Assembly: GCA_023459495.1 (NCBI GenBank)
Contig: JAEWTL010000013.1
Coordinates: 62,001-126,000 of the forward strand
DNA from: Bacillota bacterium
GTDB taxonomy: Bacteria; Bacillota; Clostridia; Christensenellales; SZUA-584
Direction: 5' to 3'
Length of the DNA: 64,000 nucleotides
Of this stretch, positions 25,828 through 34,316 are shown one piece after another. The notes below the pieces were generated by a model. That model made no database searches. It was not told where the DNA came from and worked only from the letters and a program-made list of their open reading frames with translations. How positions within the stretch are numbered: the first letter of the stretch is position 1; each line of letters opens with the position of its first letter. Position numbers and translations under genes: made by a program.

Positions 25828-27279
25828 TTATGACCTTCCCGTGTAGTTGGGTGATTCCTTGGTAATGTAGATATCATGCGGGTGGCTCTCCGTGAGGCCC
25901 GCGCCCGTGATGCGCACGAACTCCGCCTTTTCCTGCAGCGTGGGGATATCCTTCGCGCCGCAATAGCCCATGCCGGATTTCAGCCCGCCCACCATCTGGA
26001 ACACCGTATCGGAAAGCGGCCCCTTGAAAGGCACGCGGCCTTCCACGCCTTCGGGCACCAGCTTTTCCGCGTTCTCCTGAAAGTAACGATCCTTGCTGCC
26101 CTTCTGCATGGCCGCCACAGAACCCATGCCGCGGTACACCTTAAAGCTGCGACCCTGGAAAATCTCCGTTTCGCCCGGACTCTCCTCGGTACCCGCCAGC
26201 AGGCTGCCGATCATAACCGAGCGGGCACCCGCCGCCAACGCCTTGGTGATGTCGCCGGAGAACTTGATGCCGCCGTCCGCAATGACGCCGATGCCGTGCT
26301 TGGCTGCGGCTTCCGCACACTGCTGAACCGCTGTAAACTGCGGTACGCCAATGCCTGCGATGACGCGCGTGGTGCAGATGGAGCCCGGCCCCATGCCCAC
26401 CTTCACGCAGTCTGCGCCGGCCTTGATTAAGTCCACGGTGCCCTCAGCTGTGGCAACATTGCCCGCGATGATCTGCAAATCCGGGAAAGCCGCCCGGATC
26501 TTCTCCACCGCCTCAATCACGTTCTTGGTGTGGCCATGGGCCGAGTCGATGGTAATGACGTCCACCTTGGAGGCAACGAGCGCCGCCGCACGCTCCATAA
26601 AGTCCGCCGAGGTACCGAGCGCCGCTCCTGCGAGCAAGCGGCCGTTCCTGTCCTTTGCCGAGTTCGGGTATTGTATCGTCTTCTCGATATCCTTGATGGT
26701 GATCAGACCTTTTAGCATGCCGTCATCGTCGACGAGCGGTAATTTCTCAATTTTGTGCTGGCGCAGTATCTCCTGCGCCTCCTTCAGCGTGGTGCCGATG
26801 GGCGCGGTGACGAGGTTCTTACTGGTCATCACCTCGTAAATTTTGCGGGTAAAATCGGTCTCAAATCTTAAATCACGGTTGGTCAGGATGCCCACAAGCT
26901 TGCCATCCTTCGTAATGGGCACGCCCGATATCCTGTACCTGGCCATGAGGTCGTTTGCATCGGAGATGAGATGTTCGGGGCTCAAGGAGAAAGGATCCGT
27001 GATAACGCCATGTTCGCTTCGTTTTACCTTGTCCACATTGAACGCCTGGTCCTCAATGGACATATTCTTGTGGATGATGCCGATGCCGCCCTCCCGCGCG
27101 ATCGCGATGGCCAGCCGGGCTTCCGTAACCGTGTCCATGGCTGCGCTCATGATCGGGATGTTGAGCTGCAGCGTCTTGGTGAGCCACGTTTTAACGCTGA
27201 CCTCCGACGGCACGATACTGCTCTTCTGTGGTATGAGCAGCACATCATCGAAAGTCAGGCCTTCTGCAATTCCCCTCAT
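25828..27279 (-). CDS. guaB: IMP dehydrogenase
   Basis: Oxidises IMP to XMP with NAD+, the committed step of GMP synthesis. 483 residues. The N-terminal LTFDDVLLIPQKS starts the barrel. Two CBS domains are inserted (about 95-205: MARYRISGVPITKDGKLVGI and LRQHKIEKLPLVDDDGMLKG). The catalytic loop GPGSICTTRVIAGIG carries the Cys nucleophile. The flap and C-terminus include YRGMGSVAAMQKGS. Cotranscribed with guaA from the promoter at 27325-27353. Confidence 0.98.
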   Translation of the reverse strand: MRGIAEGLTFDDVLLIPQKSSIVPSEVSVKTWLTKTLQLNIPIMSAAMDTVTEARLAIAIAREGGIGIIHKNMSIEDQAFNVDKVKRSEHGVITDPFSLSPEHLISDANDLMARYRISGVPITKDGKLVGILTNRDLRFETDFTRKIYEVMTSKNLVTAPIGTTLKEAQEILRQHKIEKLPLVDDDGMLKGLITIKDIEKTIQYPNSAKDRNGRLLAGAALGTSADFMERAAALVASKVDVITIDSAHGHTKNVIEAVEKIRAAFPDLQIIAGNVATAEGTVDLIKAGADCVKVGMGPGSICTTRVIAGIGVPQFTAVQQCAEAAAKHGIGVIADGGIKFSGDITKALAAGARSVMIGSLLAGTEESPGETEIFQGRSFKVYRGMGSVAAMQKGSKDRYFQENAEKLVPEGVEGRVPFKGPLSDTVFQMVGGLKSGMGYCGAKDIPTLQEKAEFVRITGAGLTESHPHDIYITKESPNYTGRS

Positions 27280-27324
27280 ACGCCAAAACCGCCTTTCCTT
27301 CAGAATAATAAATATATTTTCTCA

Positions 27325-27353
27325 ATCTTAAATGCTTATTCCCGCATTGTCAA
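27325..27353 (-). promoter_or_regulatory. guaBA promoter
   Basis: Minus-strand TTGACA (27348-27353), 17-base spacer, TAAGAT (27325-27330), ending 45 bases before guaB. I see no purine riboswitch in the short leader. A direct repeat of CGGTAC flanks GGAG just upstream (near 27357-27372). Confidence 0.75.
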
Positions 27354-27385
27354 CACCGGTACGGAGCGGTACTGAAATAACCTCG

Positions 27386-27414
27386 TTGCACCGAAGTCGT
27401 ATCGATGGTATGAT
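27386..27414 (+). promoter_or_regulatory. Promoter of the HEAT-like gene, divergent from guaB
   Basis: TTGCAC (27386-27391), 17-base spacer, TATGAT (27409-27414), 38 bases before the start at 27453. Confidence 0.65.
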
Positions 27415-27452
27415 TTTCTATAAGATGGTGACAGCATCGCACAGGAGGTTAC

Positions 27453-28847
27453 ATGACACCGTACCAATTTAAAGAAGCCTTCAGGCGGGGGCTTGGCATC
27501 GCAATCATCGAACTGACCGAAAATGAAAACCGTGACGCGTTTCGGGACATTGTGCTGTGGTGTTGCCTGCATAACACCTGTTACGATATGCAGTGCGAGG
27601 GCGACAGAAGCTCTTATCTTTATTCTGCGATATGCCTGTTTAACGACACTGCCTTCTTTGAGCGCGCCATCATATCGGAGTATAGTAAAAGCATCTCGGA
27701 CACGAAGCGGTTTATGCAGTTGAGCGGGCTGCTCTATTGCTTTGCAGCGGACGGCAGCGAAGCAGCTAAAACAGCCCTTGATGAGAAGTTCGAAATGTTC
27801 ATGCGGCTCCTGTCACGTGGTGGAAATTCGAACCGCCTCTGTGAGGAAGCGACCCGGCTTGAATTCCTTTGCGTTTGGCTGACTTCACTGGGCGGGTATG
27901 CGTCATTCAAGGAAATCATCAGGCGCGTCAGCATTGCCTACGCGCGATCCTCAAATGGCTGTCTGATAATGGATTGGCTATATGCCAATTCAATTAATAA
28001 ATTCGGCGAAAAACGCATAGTTGCCTATATGGAAGCGCAAAGCTTGGAATCCACAGAAATTAATGCGTATTGGCACGAGCTGCAAAAGACGTATTACTTT
28101 AAAAAAGGGAAAAAGCCACACCCGCCCACGCTGCGGGAATTCATGGACGCCTGCCGCCAAAAAATTGACGAAAGCAATTCCGAGGACATTCCGAATTGGA
28201 ATTTCCTACGTTCTGCGAGGTTCTTTGCAAAAAGCGCGGGCCCAGAAGACTTAACCGCTTTGGCGAACACGATCATCACAGAGCCTGATATAAGACTAAA
28301 ATCTGCACTGCTGAACGTATTTCGATTTACTCCTTCTCCGCTTAATGAAAAATATCTATTTGATTTGCTTGATAGTCAAAATGAAGCGCTACGTGAAAAC
28401 GCATATTATGCGCTGGAACATGTGGTTTCGGATAACGTCCACAACTTTGCGGTTCAAAAATTGTTGAAGGCCGAGGATATCCCGTATGCCATCGGACTGT
28501 TATGTAAGAATTACCGTCCGGAGGATGAAGCCCTCATTTTCGCCAGCATCAAAAAGCTTCCCGTTTCACTTTCAGGTGAATGGCATGGCGCATACAGGAT
28601 AGTACAAGATTTATTTGATGCCCGTAAAATTAAACCAAAAACCGGCATATTGCTGTACATGTACCGGAAAACACTTTGCTCATATTGCAGACACCATATC
28701 GTCAGTATCCTGCACCGAAAAGGCATGCTCACGGATGCCTTGCTGGAAGAATGCCTATACGATTCCTATGACGAGACACAAAAGCTGGCACAAAGGATTT
28801 TCAAAAGGCGAACTGCGTATAAGGCTTGCGTTTCCAAGCGGGAATAA
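27453..28847 (+). CDS. Hypothetical helical-repeat (HEAT-like) protein
   Basis: I do not recognise a named family. The 464-residue product is soluble, has no signal peptide and is largely helical. The C-terminal half (about 265-400) reads like HEAT repeats, for example PDIRLKSALLNVFRFTPSPLNEKYLFDLL and SQNEALRENAYYALEHVVSDNVHNFAVQKLL as successive helical pairs. The N-terminal half has many Cys residues (CCLHNTCYDMQC) and a SRGGNSNRLCEEATRLEFL segment. CAGGAGG precedes the ATG. It is monocistronic and divergent from guaBA. Possibly a scaffold or sensor protein. Confidence 0.8.
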   Translation: MTPYQFKEAFRRGLGIAIIELTENENRDAFRDIVLWCCLHNTCYDMQCEGDRSSYLYSAICLFNDTAFFERAIISEYSKSISDTKRFMQLSGLLYCFAADGSEAAKTALDEKFEMFMRLLSRGGNSNRLCEEATRLEFLCVWLTSLGGYASFKEIIRRVSIAYARSSNGCLIMDWLYANSINKFGEKRIVAYMEAQSLESTEINAYWHELQKTYYFKKGKKPHPPTLREFMDACRQKIDESNSEDIPNWNFLRSARFFAKSAGPEDLTALANTIITEPDIRLKSALLNVFRFTPSPLNEKYLFDLLDSQNEALRENAYYALEHVVSDNVHNFAVQKLLKAEDIPYAIGLLCKNYRPEDEALIFASIKKLPVSLSGEWHGAYRIVQDLFDARKIKPKTGILLYMYRKTLCSYCRHHIVSILHRKGMLTDALLEECLYDSYDETQKLAQRIFKRRTAYKACVSKRE

Positions 28848-28873
28848 AAAAGCTGTCCATTTAAAGGACAGCC
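28845..28873 (-). terminator. Terminator of the bacteriohemerythrin gene (bidirectional)
   Basis: GCTGTCC (28852-28858) pairs with GGACAGC (28866-28872). On the minus strand the stem is followed by TTTTTT, just after the bacteriohemerythrin stop. It may also serve the converging HEAT-like gene. Confidence 0.8.
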
Positions 28874-28881
28874 ATATATTT

Positions 28882-29277
28882 TCAGCCCCTGCTGCGGATA
28901 TAGTCACCTACAGCCCTGTCAGTCTTGCGGATATGCTGCGTCAGCCAGTTGGTCAATGTCATGCCCACCATGGCTTTGGACGCGACCGTAAAACCGTGCT
29001 CCTTGATATCCTTCGTCATCTCGCCAACCTGCCGGACAAAATCCTGATGAATCTTGCGGTGCTCCGCATAGCCCGGATAGTTATATCTCACCTGCAAGGC
29101 TTCCTCATCGCGGAAATGCGTCACCACATAGTCACCCAGAAAGCCCAGCATATCCAGCACCTTCTGCTGGTTATCCCCCTGCATTGAGTCAAAGAAGCTG
29201 TTCATGCGGCGGATGAGCTCTTTGTGCTGATTGTCGATCGCTTCCACTCCCACCGAAAGGTCCGGTGTCCAATCCAT
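28882..29277 (-). CDS. Bacteriohemerythrin
   Basis: Non-haem di-iron oxygen-binding four-helix protein of 131 residues. All expected iron ligands are visible: His18, His54, Glu58, His73, His77, His115 and Asp120 (QHKELI, THFRDEEA, EHRKIHQDF, TQHIRKTD). It probably binds oxygen for sensing, delivery or detoxification in an anaerobe. GGAGGCAACGGCT precedes the start. A sigma-D-like promoter lies upstream (29312-29338). A paralogue lies just upstream, and separate promoter-like elements precede each copy. Confidence 0.95.
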   Translation of the reverse strand: MDWTPDLSVGVEAIDNQHKELIRRMNSFFDSMQGDNQQKVLDMLGFLGDYVVTHFRDEEALQVRYNYPGYAEHRKIHQDFVRQVGEMTKDIKEHGFTVASKAMVGMTLTNWLTQHIRKTDRAVGDYIRSRG

Positions 29278-29311
29278 AGCCGTTGCCTCCGAAGATTAAT
29301 CTATACTGGTT

Positions 29312-29338
29312 ATATCGGAATTCTTTTGCAAATGTTTA
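29312..29338 (-). promoter_or_regulatory. Sigma-D (sigma-28)-type promoter
   Basis: Minus-strand TAAA (29335-29338, preceded by C), 16-base spacer, CCGATAT (29312-29318), 35 bases before the bacteriohemerythrin start. It fits the Gram-positive motility sigma consensus TAAA-N12-16-CCGATAT. No good -35/-10 pair for sigma-A was found here. Confidence 0.6.
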
Positions 29339-29351
29339 GCTGCCCGCAGCT

Positions 29352-29741
29352 TCACACCCCGCGGATGAATTCACCCAGCTTCTTGTCCACCCGCTGGATA
29401 TGTAGCATAAACCAGTTCATCAGCGTCATACCCACGAGCGACTTGGTCGCCACCGTGAAGTTCTTTTTGATATCCTCCTCCAGCTGATGCACATCCTTTT
29501 CAAACGTCAGATGCAGCTGGCAGTGCGCGGCGTATTCCGGGTAGTTATACTTACGCTGCAGCGCTTCCTCCTCGCGGAAATGCGTCGTTACATAATCGCT
29601 CATGAACGCCAGCATCTCGAGCACCTTCTCGCGGTCGTCCTTCTGGACCGACTTATAAAAGTTGTCGATGCGCCGTATCAGTTCCTTATGCTGCTCGTCA
29701 ATCGGCTCCACGCCGACCGCAAGATCCGGTGTCCATTCCAT
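29352..29741 (-). CDS. Bacteriohemerythrin (paralogue)
   Basis: Second di-iron hemerythrin, 129 residues, clearly a paralogue of the neighbour (shared WTPDL-VGVE-ID-QHKELIRR opening and TLMNW near the end). Ligands: His18, His54, Glu58, His73, His77, His114 and Asp119. A segment ACCGATATATCC (near 29770-29782) resembles the -10 of the neighbouring sigma-D-type promoter at almost the same distance from the start, but its -35 is weak. Probably oxygen binding, with a role like its twin. Confidence 0.95.
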   Translation of the reverse strand: MEWTPDLAVGVEPIDEQHKELIRRIDNFYKSVQKDDREKVLEMLAFMSDYVTTHFREEEALQRKYNYPEYAAHCQLHLTFEKDVHQLEEDIKKNFTVATKSLVGMTLMNWFMLHIQRVDKKLGEFIRGV

Positions 29742-29832
29742 ATGCGTATCCCCCTATACTGTTTCTATAGGATATATCGGTGAAAAACCGATTTGGGTAA
29801 AGCTTAGCCGGTAATCTTTACCCAGTTCCCAG

Positions 29833-29868
29833 TTGACACCAATCTGTATTATGCATATAATACAGATT
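29833..29868 (+). promoter_or_regulatory. Consensus promoter overlapped by YtrA-type operator
   Basis: TTGACA (29833-29838), 17-base spacer, TATAAT (29856-29861), a perfect sigma-A promoter. Across the spacer and -10 lies an inverted repeat with 12-base perfect arms, AATCTGTATTAT (29841-29852) and ATAATACAGATT (29857-29868), around a 4-base centre. Repression by the GntR-type product of the first gene is the simplest reading. Confidence 0.8.
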
Positions 29869-29882
29869 AAGAGGTGAAATGC

Positions 29883-30263
29883 GTGCTGGATTTCTCAGAG
29901 CTTACGCTGACAAACCGGGAACCCGTATACCTGCAGCTCGTGTCATTCGTAAAGCGCGCTGTGCTGCGCGGCGACGCGCGCGATGGCGACATGCTGCCCT
30001 CGCGCCGGGAGCTCGCGGCGCAGCTCGGCATCAATCCGAACACCGTACAAAAAGCCTATAAGCTGATGGAAGACGAAGGCTTCGTGGCCACGCCGCGCAA
30101 CGCCGCCTCCGCGCTCTCCGTCACGCCCGCCCTGCTGGAGCGCTTCAGCGAGGAATTGGGACAGGCCTTCGTGCGTGAATTTGTGGAGCAGGCGCGCGGC
30201 AACGGGCTTTCCTATAAGCGTGTGATCGAGCTGATCAGCCAATATTGGGAGGATAATGTATGA
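29883..30263 (+). CDS. GntR-family regulator, YtrA subfamily
   Basis: Short regulator of about 126 residues: a GntR winged helix (VYLQLVSFVKRAVLRGDARD, DMLPSRRELAAQLGINPNTV, QKAYKLMEDEGFVATPRN) followed only by a short helical tail, as in YtrA regulators of ABC operons. I use GTG 29883 because GAGGTG precedes it by seven bases. It is first in a four-gene operon and overlaps the permease gene by four bases. It probably represses its own operon through the palindrome in the promoter. Confidence 0.92.
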   Translation: MLDFSELTLTNREPVYLQLVSFVKRAVLRGDARDGDMLPSRRELAAQLGINPNTVQKAYKLMEDEGFVATPRNAASALSVTPALLERFSEELGQAFVREFVEQARGNGLSYKRVIELISQYWEDNV

Positions 30264-31081
30264 ACGGCATAATACAGAACGGCTATATGAAGCTGACGAA
30301 ACGGCTGTTTCCGCTCGCGCTGAAGCGTATCCTTGCCATTTGCGCGGCCGTCTTTGTACTGACGATGCTGCTGATAACTGCCAGCGTGGGCGAATACAAC
30401 TTCGCACGGACGTACGAGGCGCTGATGGTACGCGCGGGCATCCGCTACCTGTTCCTTGCCGCAATCGCTTTTTGGATGCTGTCCGAGGCTGCAGCCATCC
30501 ATTCCGAGAACTTCCGCAGCGGCGGCGTGTACACACTAATGATGCTGCCCACCCCACGCCGCAGCGTATTTCTGGCATGCTGCACGCGTGGCGTGGTGTG
30601 CGTGTTGCTGCTCTGGACCGTGCAGGCTGCCGCACTGTTCGCTGCTTACGCACCGTCCGTAGCGATTTGTGAGAGGGCTGCCGCATCCTTTGCGCAGATC
30701 CAAGCCGTACCCGTGCCATACGAGATGGCGCGCACCAATGGCCTGTTTCTCGCTGTTATCCGCAGCGACCTGTTCCGGATTTTGCTGCCGCAGAGCGTGC
30801 CGGAGGCCGTAAGCTCACTGCTGGCGCTGCTGGCCGCAGGATGCCTGCCCGCGTATATGCTCGCCGTGGGTGGCGCCCGCCGGTCGAACGCGGCGCAAAG
30901 CGTACTTGTGGTGTGCGGTGCGGCCTGCGTGCTGTGGGCACTCGGCTGCCGGTTCAACAGCATAACCATGGGCGTCGACCACACGGCTTTCTTCGCCAGT
31001 CTGGCGCTGATGGCCCTGCTGGCCGCCGGAGCGGTTGCGGACGGTATACGCAGGCTGAACCGGGATGCGAATCTGGTCTGA
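30260..31081 (+). CDS. ABC-2-like membrane permease subunit
   Basis: Integral membrane protein of 273 residues with about six hydrophobic segments: LKRILAICAAVFVLTMLLI, YLFLAAIAFWML, VVCVLLLWTVQAAALFAAY, SVLVVCGAACVLWAL and ASLALMALLAAGAVA among them. It has no characterised motif. Its place between an YtrA-type regulator and an ABC ATPase indicates the membrane part of an exporter or cell-envelope stress transporter. GGGAGG precedes the start. Confidence 0.75.
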   Translation: MNGIIQNGYMKLTKRLFPLALKRILAICAAVFVLTMLLITASVGEYNFARTYEALMVRAGIRYLFLAAIAFWMLSEAAAIHSENFRSGGVYTLMMLPTPRRSVFLACCTRGVVCVLLLWTVQAAALFAAYAPSVAICERAAASFAQIQAVPVPYEMARTNGLFLAVIRSDLFRILLPQSVPEAVSSLLALLAAGCLPAYMLAVGGARRSNAAQSVLVVCGAACVLWALGCRFNSITMGVDHTAFFASLALMALLAAGAVADGIRRLNRDANLV

Positions 31082-31094
31082 TGGGAGGACAACT

Positions 31095-32546
31095 ATGAAA
31101 CGGTTTTTTAGAAAATACGCTGTGCCGGTTATCGCAGTGGTCTGCGTACTCGCGCTGTCCGGCGCGTGGACGGGCGTGCGGCTCTCGGCGGACGCAGGCA
31201 CCTATCGGCTGGACGACCTCGAAGGCGACCGGGCATATCTGAACGGAGTCCGCATCGACATGGCTTTGTCTGACGCGGCCCACACGCAGCACATTACGTT
31301 GGACAGTGGCACGCTCAGCCACTCCTGCTCCTTCACATCGCCGCTTGCGGCATCCGATCCGGTCCTCTTTTCCAACTCCCAGATGTTCGTGGAAAGCCCC
31401 GGCGCAACTGTTCAGGAGTCCACCGAGACCACGCTCCAAAGCTCCGGAGAGGACTACGCGGTGTGGATCACGCAGCTGACGCGCAAGACCGATGAGGCGC
31501 GCGTATCCGTTCAGCTCCTCCGGCATGGTGCGAACTCGCCTTCACAGTGGGCGCAGGTGGTCACGGATGTGACGGTGAGCGGTGACGGGTATCCGTTCGA
31601 GTTTACTCTGGAACGAGAAACGACAGTCTATACGAACCAGCACACGGCGCAGGGCGACCCGTTACCCGACACAACTTCCGAGTCACCATTCGACTACGCG
31701 GGGACCAGCGTGGGTCCGGCTTCCGAGATGGGCTACAGCACCGGGCCGCTGACCGCCGAGGCTCCGGACGGCACGGTCTATTTCACCCCGTCGCTGATGC
31801 CGTATTATGGCGGGACCAGCGCCATCTGGCGAGTGGACGAATGGATCACCGACCGGGGCATTACGGAGGCGTCGGCCACGGTGGACGGCTATCCGTGCTT
31901 CCCGGACAGCAACGCATTGCCCTGGGGTACAGTGTCCACAATCGCGGAGTTTCCGGCAGAAAATCTGCGTACTGTGGCATTGGATGTGGTGAACGATCAT
32001 CTCTGCCTGCTGCTCATGGCGGACGGCACGCTAACGCTGCGCGTATACGGACTGGACGGCACTTTTGAACATGAACTTCCCCTGTTTGATATGGACCCGG
32101 AACTAAGCCGCACCAGTACGCTGTTTACCAATGAAAGCGGCGGTTCTGTAATGCTTTGTTACTACTTGCAGGACCCCGCGTACGCCTCTTACTGGGATGC
32201 GCCGCCGGAGAGCGACCCGCAGCTGATGTGCATCCGGCTGGGTGATACTACAGAGCTGGTGTCGGTGCTGACCGGGCGCGATACGCTGGTGCGCGCAGGC
32301 TATGTCGGCGGACACTGGGTACTGACTGAGACAGCGCATATGGATGGTCTGGTCACAGAGCAGCCGATTCCTGAGCGGCACTACATCAGCGTATTGGATG
32401 CGTCCGGCGCGGTGCTTTACCGGGGTGAGATCATGACGGACCAGTACGAGGACGAGATTCAGTATTACGTCAGCACGGGCACGGAAACCGCGGACGATTT
32501 TTCGGTCAGCCGATGGCTTACTTTTGAAGAGATAATGGAGGGTTAA
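31095..32546 (+). CDS. Membrane-anchored extracytoplasmic protein of the YtrA-type ABC operon
   Basis: About 483 residues from ATG 31095, which has GGGAGGACAAC upstream. The N-terminal FFRKYAVPVIAVVCVLALSG is an uncleaved signal anchor; the rest is a secreted, beta-rich, acidic domain without cysteine clusters. Repeated short strands such as NDHLCLLLMADGTLTLRVYG and GSVMLCYYLQDPAYASYW suggest a beta-propeller-like fold. Not a family I can name. Between a permease and an ATPase in one operon, it is probably an accessory that senses or binds something outside the membrane. Confidence 0.75.
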   Translation: MKRFFRKYAVPVIAVVCVLALSGAWTGVRLSADAGTYRLDDLEGDRAYLNGVRIDMALSDAAHTQHITLDSGTLSHSCSFTSPLAASDPVLFSNSQMFVESPGATVQESTETTLQSSGEDYAVWITQLTRKTDEARVSVQLLRHGANSPSQWAQVVTDVTVSGDGYPFEFTLERETTVYTNQHTAQGDPLPDTTSESPFDYAGTSVGPASEMGYSTGPLTAEAPDGTVYFTPSLMPYYGGTSAIWRVDEWITDRGITEASATVDGYPCFPDSNALPWGTVSTIAEFPAENLRTVALDVVNDHLCLLLMADGTLTLRVYGLDGTFEHELPLFDMDPELSRTSTLFTNESGGSVMLCYYLQDPAYASYWDAPPESDPQLMCIRLGDTTELVSVLTGRDTLVRAGYVGGHWVLTETAHMDGLVTEQPIPERHYISVLDASGAVLYRGEIMTDQYEDEIQYYVSTGTETADDFSVSRWLTFEEIMEG

Positions 32547-32549
32547 TGC

Positions 32550-33269
32550 ATGCTGGAAGCGCGAAACATCAGCTATCATTACGGCATCGGCTTTTCGCTG
32601 TACGACATCAGCTTTTCATTGCCGCGCGGACACATCGTCGGCCTGCTTGGCGCAAACGGCGCGGGCAAGACCACGCTGATCCGCTGCCTTACCGGGCTGC
32701 TGCATCCCCATAACGGTACGGTCACGCTTGATGGGCAGAGCGGCGAGGGCATGCGCGCCAAGCTCGCCTACGTCAGCGGCGAGGGCGCATCAATCGGCAA
32801 ATTCACTCCCGCGCAGACCGGTGATTTCCTTGCGGACTTCTACCCGCGCTTCGACGCCAAACGCTACGCGGCACTGCTGAAATACTTTGATCTTCCGGAA
32901 AGGCCGGTGCGCAGCATGTCCACCGGCGAACGCGCCAAGGCGGAGCTGGCCGCGGGCGTGTCCCTCGGCGCGGACTACATCCTCATGGATGAGCCATTCT
33001 CCGGCAAGGACGTATTCACCCGGCGCGACTTCCTCAAAATCATGGCGGGCAGTCTGCGCGACACCGAAACCATCCTGCTCTCCACGCATCTGGTCGAAGA
33101 GGTGGAGAGCTTCATCGACCGCGCGCTGGTACTGCACGAGGGCAAGCTCGCAGCGGATACGGACATGGACGACCTGCACCAGAGCGGAGGCACGCTGCTT
33201 AGCCTGCTGCGTGAAACCACCGGCTACGACGAACAACGCGCAACAGCGCTCTTCCTGCAGGAAGAATGA
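32550..33269 (+). CDS. ABC transporter ATP-binding protein (YtrB-like)
   Basis: ATPase of 239 residues: Walker A LLGANGAGKTTLIRCL, Q-loop region, a modified signature STGERAKAELAAGVS in place of LSGGQ, Walker B DYILMDEPFSGKD, and the H-loop ILLSTHLVEEVE. The signature change from LSGG to MSTGE is usual in YtrB/BcrA-like members. Last gene of the YtrA-type operon, followed by a strong terminator. It pairs with the 273-residue membrane subunit; the transported substrate is unknown. Confidence 0.93.
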   Translation: MLEARNISYHYGIGFSLYDISFSLPRGHIVGLLGANGAGKTTLIRCLTGLLHPHNGTVTLDGQSGEGMRAKLAYVSGEGASIGKFTPAQTGDFLADFYPRFDAKRYAALLKYFDLPERPVRSMSTGERAKAELAAGVSLGADYILMDEPFSGKDVFTRRDFLKIMAGSLRDTETILLSTHLVEEVESFIDRALVLHEGKLAADTDMDDLHQSGGTLLSLLRETTGYDEQRATALFLQEE

Positions 33270-33286
33270 GCCGTACCGTTGGCAAC

Positions 33287-33314
33287 AAAAAAGGGACGCG
33301 GACGTCCCTTTTTT
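33287..33314. terminator. Strong bidirectional terminator
   Basis: GGGACG (33293-33298) and CGTCCC (33303-33308) form a stem with a 4-base loop, flanked by six A and six T. It serves the ABC operon (plus) and the converging murG-methyltransferase-kinase operon (minus). Confidence 0.92.
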
Positions 33315-33354
33315 ACTTGATAATGCTGCCGCAGGCAGCCGGAAGGGTGCCGCT

Positions 33355-34305
33355 TTATCGCCGCGTTGCCAGCCGCTCCTCCACCTGCGCTAATGTGGGC
33401 ATGGATGGGATGCCGCCCTTCTTCTCCACGCAGACGGACGCCGCCGCGTTGGCAAAGCGCACGAATTCGCGCAGGCCGCAGGCCGAAGGCGGCTTCATGC
33501 CGCTGCGGATGTATGCGGTCAGCACGCCCGCGGTGAAGCAGTCGCCCGCGCCCGTGGCGTCCACGGCCTTGGCCGCAAAACCCGGCTCCATCCCGCTGCC
33601 CTCGCTGCACGCAAACGCCGCGCCATCCGCGCCCATGGTCACAAAGGCCAGCTTCACGCCGCGCTTTACGAGCATGCGCGCGGCCTCCTCCATGTCCATA
33701 TCGCCGAAAAGAAACTGCACCTCGTTGTCAGATATCTTCAGTATGTCAGCATATTCCAGACCTTTGAGCATATACTCCTTCGCTTCGTCCGCGCTGTTCC
33801 ACAGCGGCGCGCGGTAGTTGGGGTCGTAGCTGACAGCCACGCCCGCAAGCTTGGCAAGCTTAATCGCTTCCAGCGTCGCGGTGCGCATCGGATCGTCGGT
33901 CAGTGAGACTGCGCCAAAATGGAACACCCGCGCGTTTTTAATCATATCCACATCGAGGTCGTCCGTACTGTACATGATGTCCGCGCCGGGCTTGCGGTAG
34001 AACGAGAAGTCGCGGTCGCCATTCGGGAACAGGTGCACAAACGCCAGCGTGGTATGTACGTCCTGCGAATATTTCATGCCCGAGACGTCCACGCCGCGGT
34101 TTTCGAGCACGCCCGCAAGGTAACGCCCGAAGGTGTCGTCGCCCACCTTGCCGAGGTAAGCCGTATCCATGCCGAAGTTCGAGGCTGCAACCGCCACATT
34201 AGCCGGCGCGCCGCCCGGGTTCTGCATGTAAATCTGCTGCCCGTCCTGCTGCCCGCTGGGCGTAAAGTCGATGAGCAGCTCGCCTAATGATACGATATCC
34301 TTCAT
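33355..34305 (-). CDS. PfkB-family carbohydrate kinase (fructokinase-like)
   Basis: Ribokinase-fold kinase of 316 residues. The N-terminal substrate motif is GELLIDFTPSGQ. PfkB signature 1 has QNPGGAPANVAVAASNFG, then LGKVGDDTFGRYLAGVL. Signature 2 with the catalytic Asp is AVDATGAGDCFTAGVL. It resembles fructokinases of Firmicutes (NPGGAPAN and FLFGD). It phosphorylates a free sugar, probably fructose. Third gene of the murG operon, after the methyltransferase gene, though function does not explain the linkage. AAAGGAGCTATTC precedes the start. Confidence 0.92.
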   Translation of the reverse strand: MKDIVSLGELLIDFTPSGQQDGQQIYMQNPGGAPANVAVAASNFGMDTAYLGKVGDDTFGRYLAGVLENRGVDVSGMKYSQDVHTTLAFVHLFPNGDRDFSFYRKPGADIMYSTDDLDVDMIKNARVFHFGAVSLTDDPMRTATLEAIKLAKLAGVAVSYDPNYRAPLWNSADEAKEYMLKGLEYADILKISDNEVQFLFGDMDMEEAARMLVKRGVKLAFVTMGADGAAFACSEGSGMEPGFAAKAVDATGAGDCFTAGVLTAYIRSGMKPPSACGLREFVRFANAAASVCVEKKGGIPSMPTLAQVEERLATRR

Positions 34306-34316
34306 GAATAGCTCCT

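Noticed and set aside
27281..27324. Purine riboswitch before guaB
   Set aside because: The leader from the predicted start site is only about 40 bases and shows no three-way-junction core or terminator.
29774..29800. Second full sigma-D promoter before the 129-residue bacteriohemerythrin
   Set aside because: The -10 (CCGATAT) is right but the -35 region is TTAC rather than TAAA at allowed spacings, so it was not listed as a promoter.
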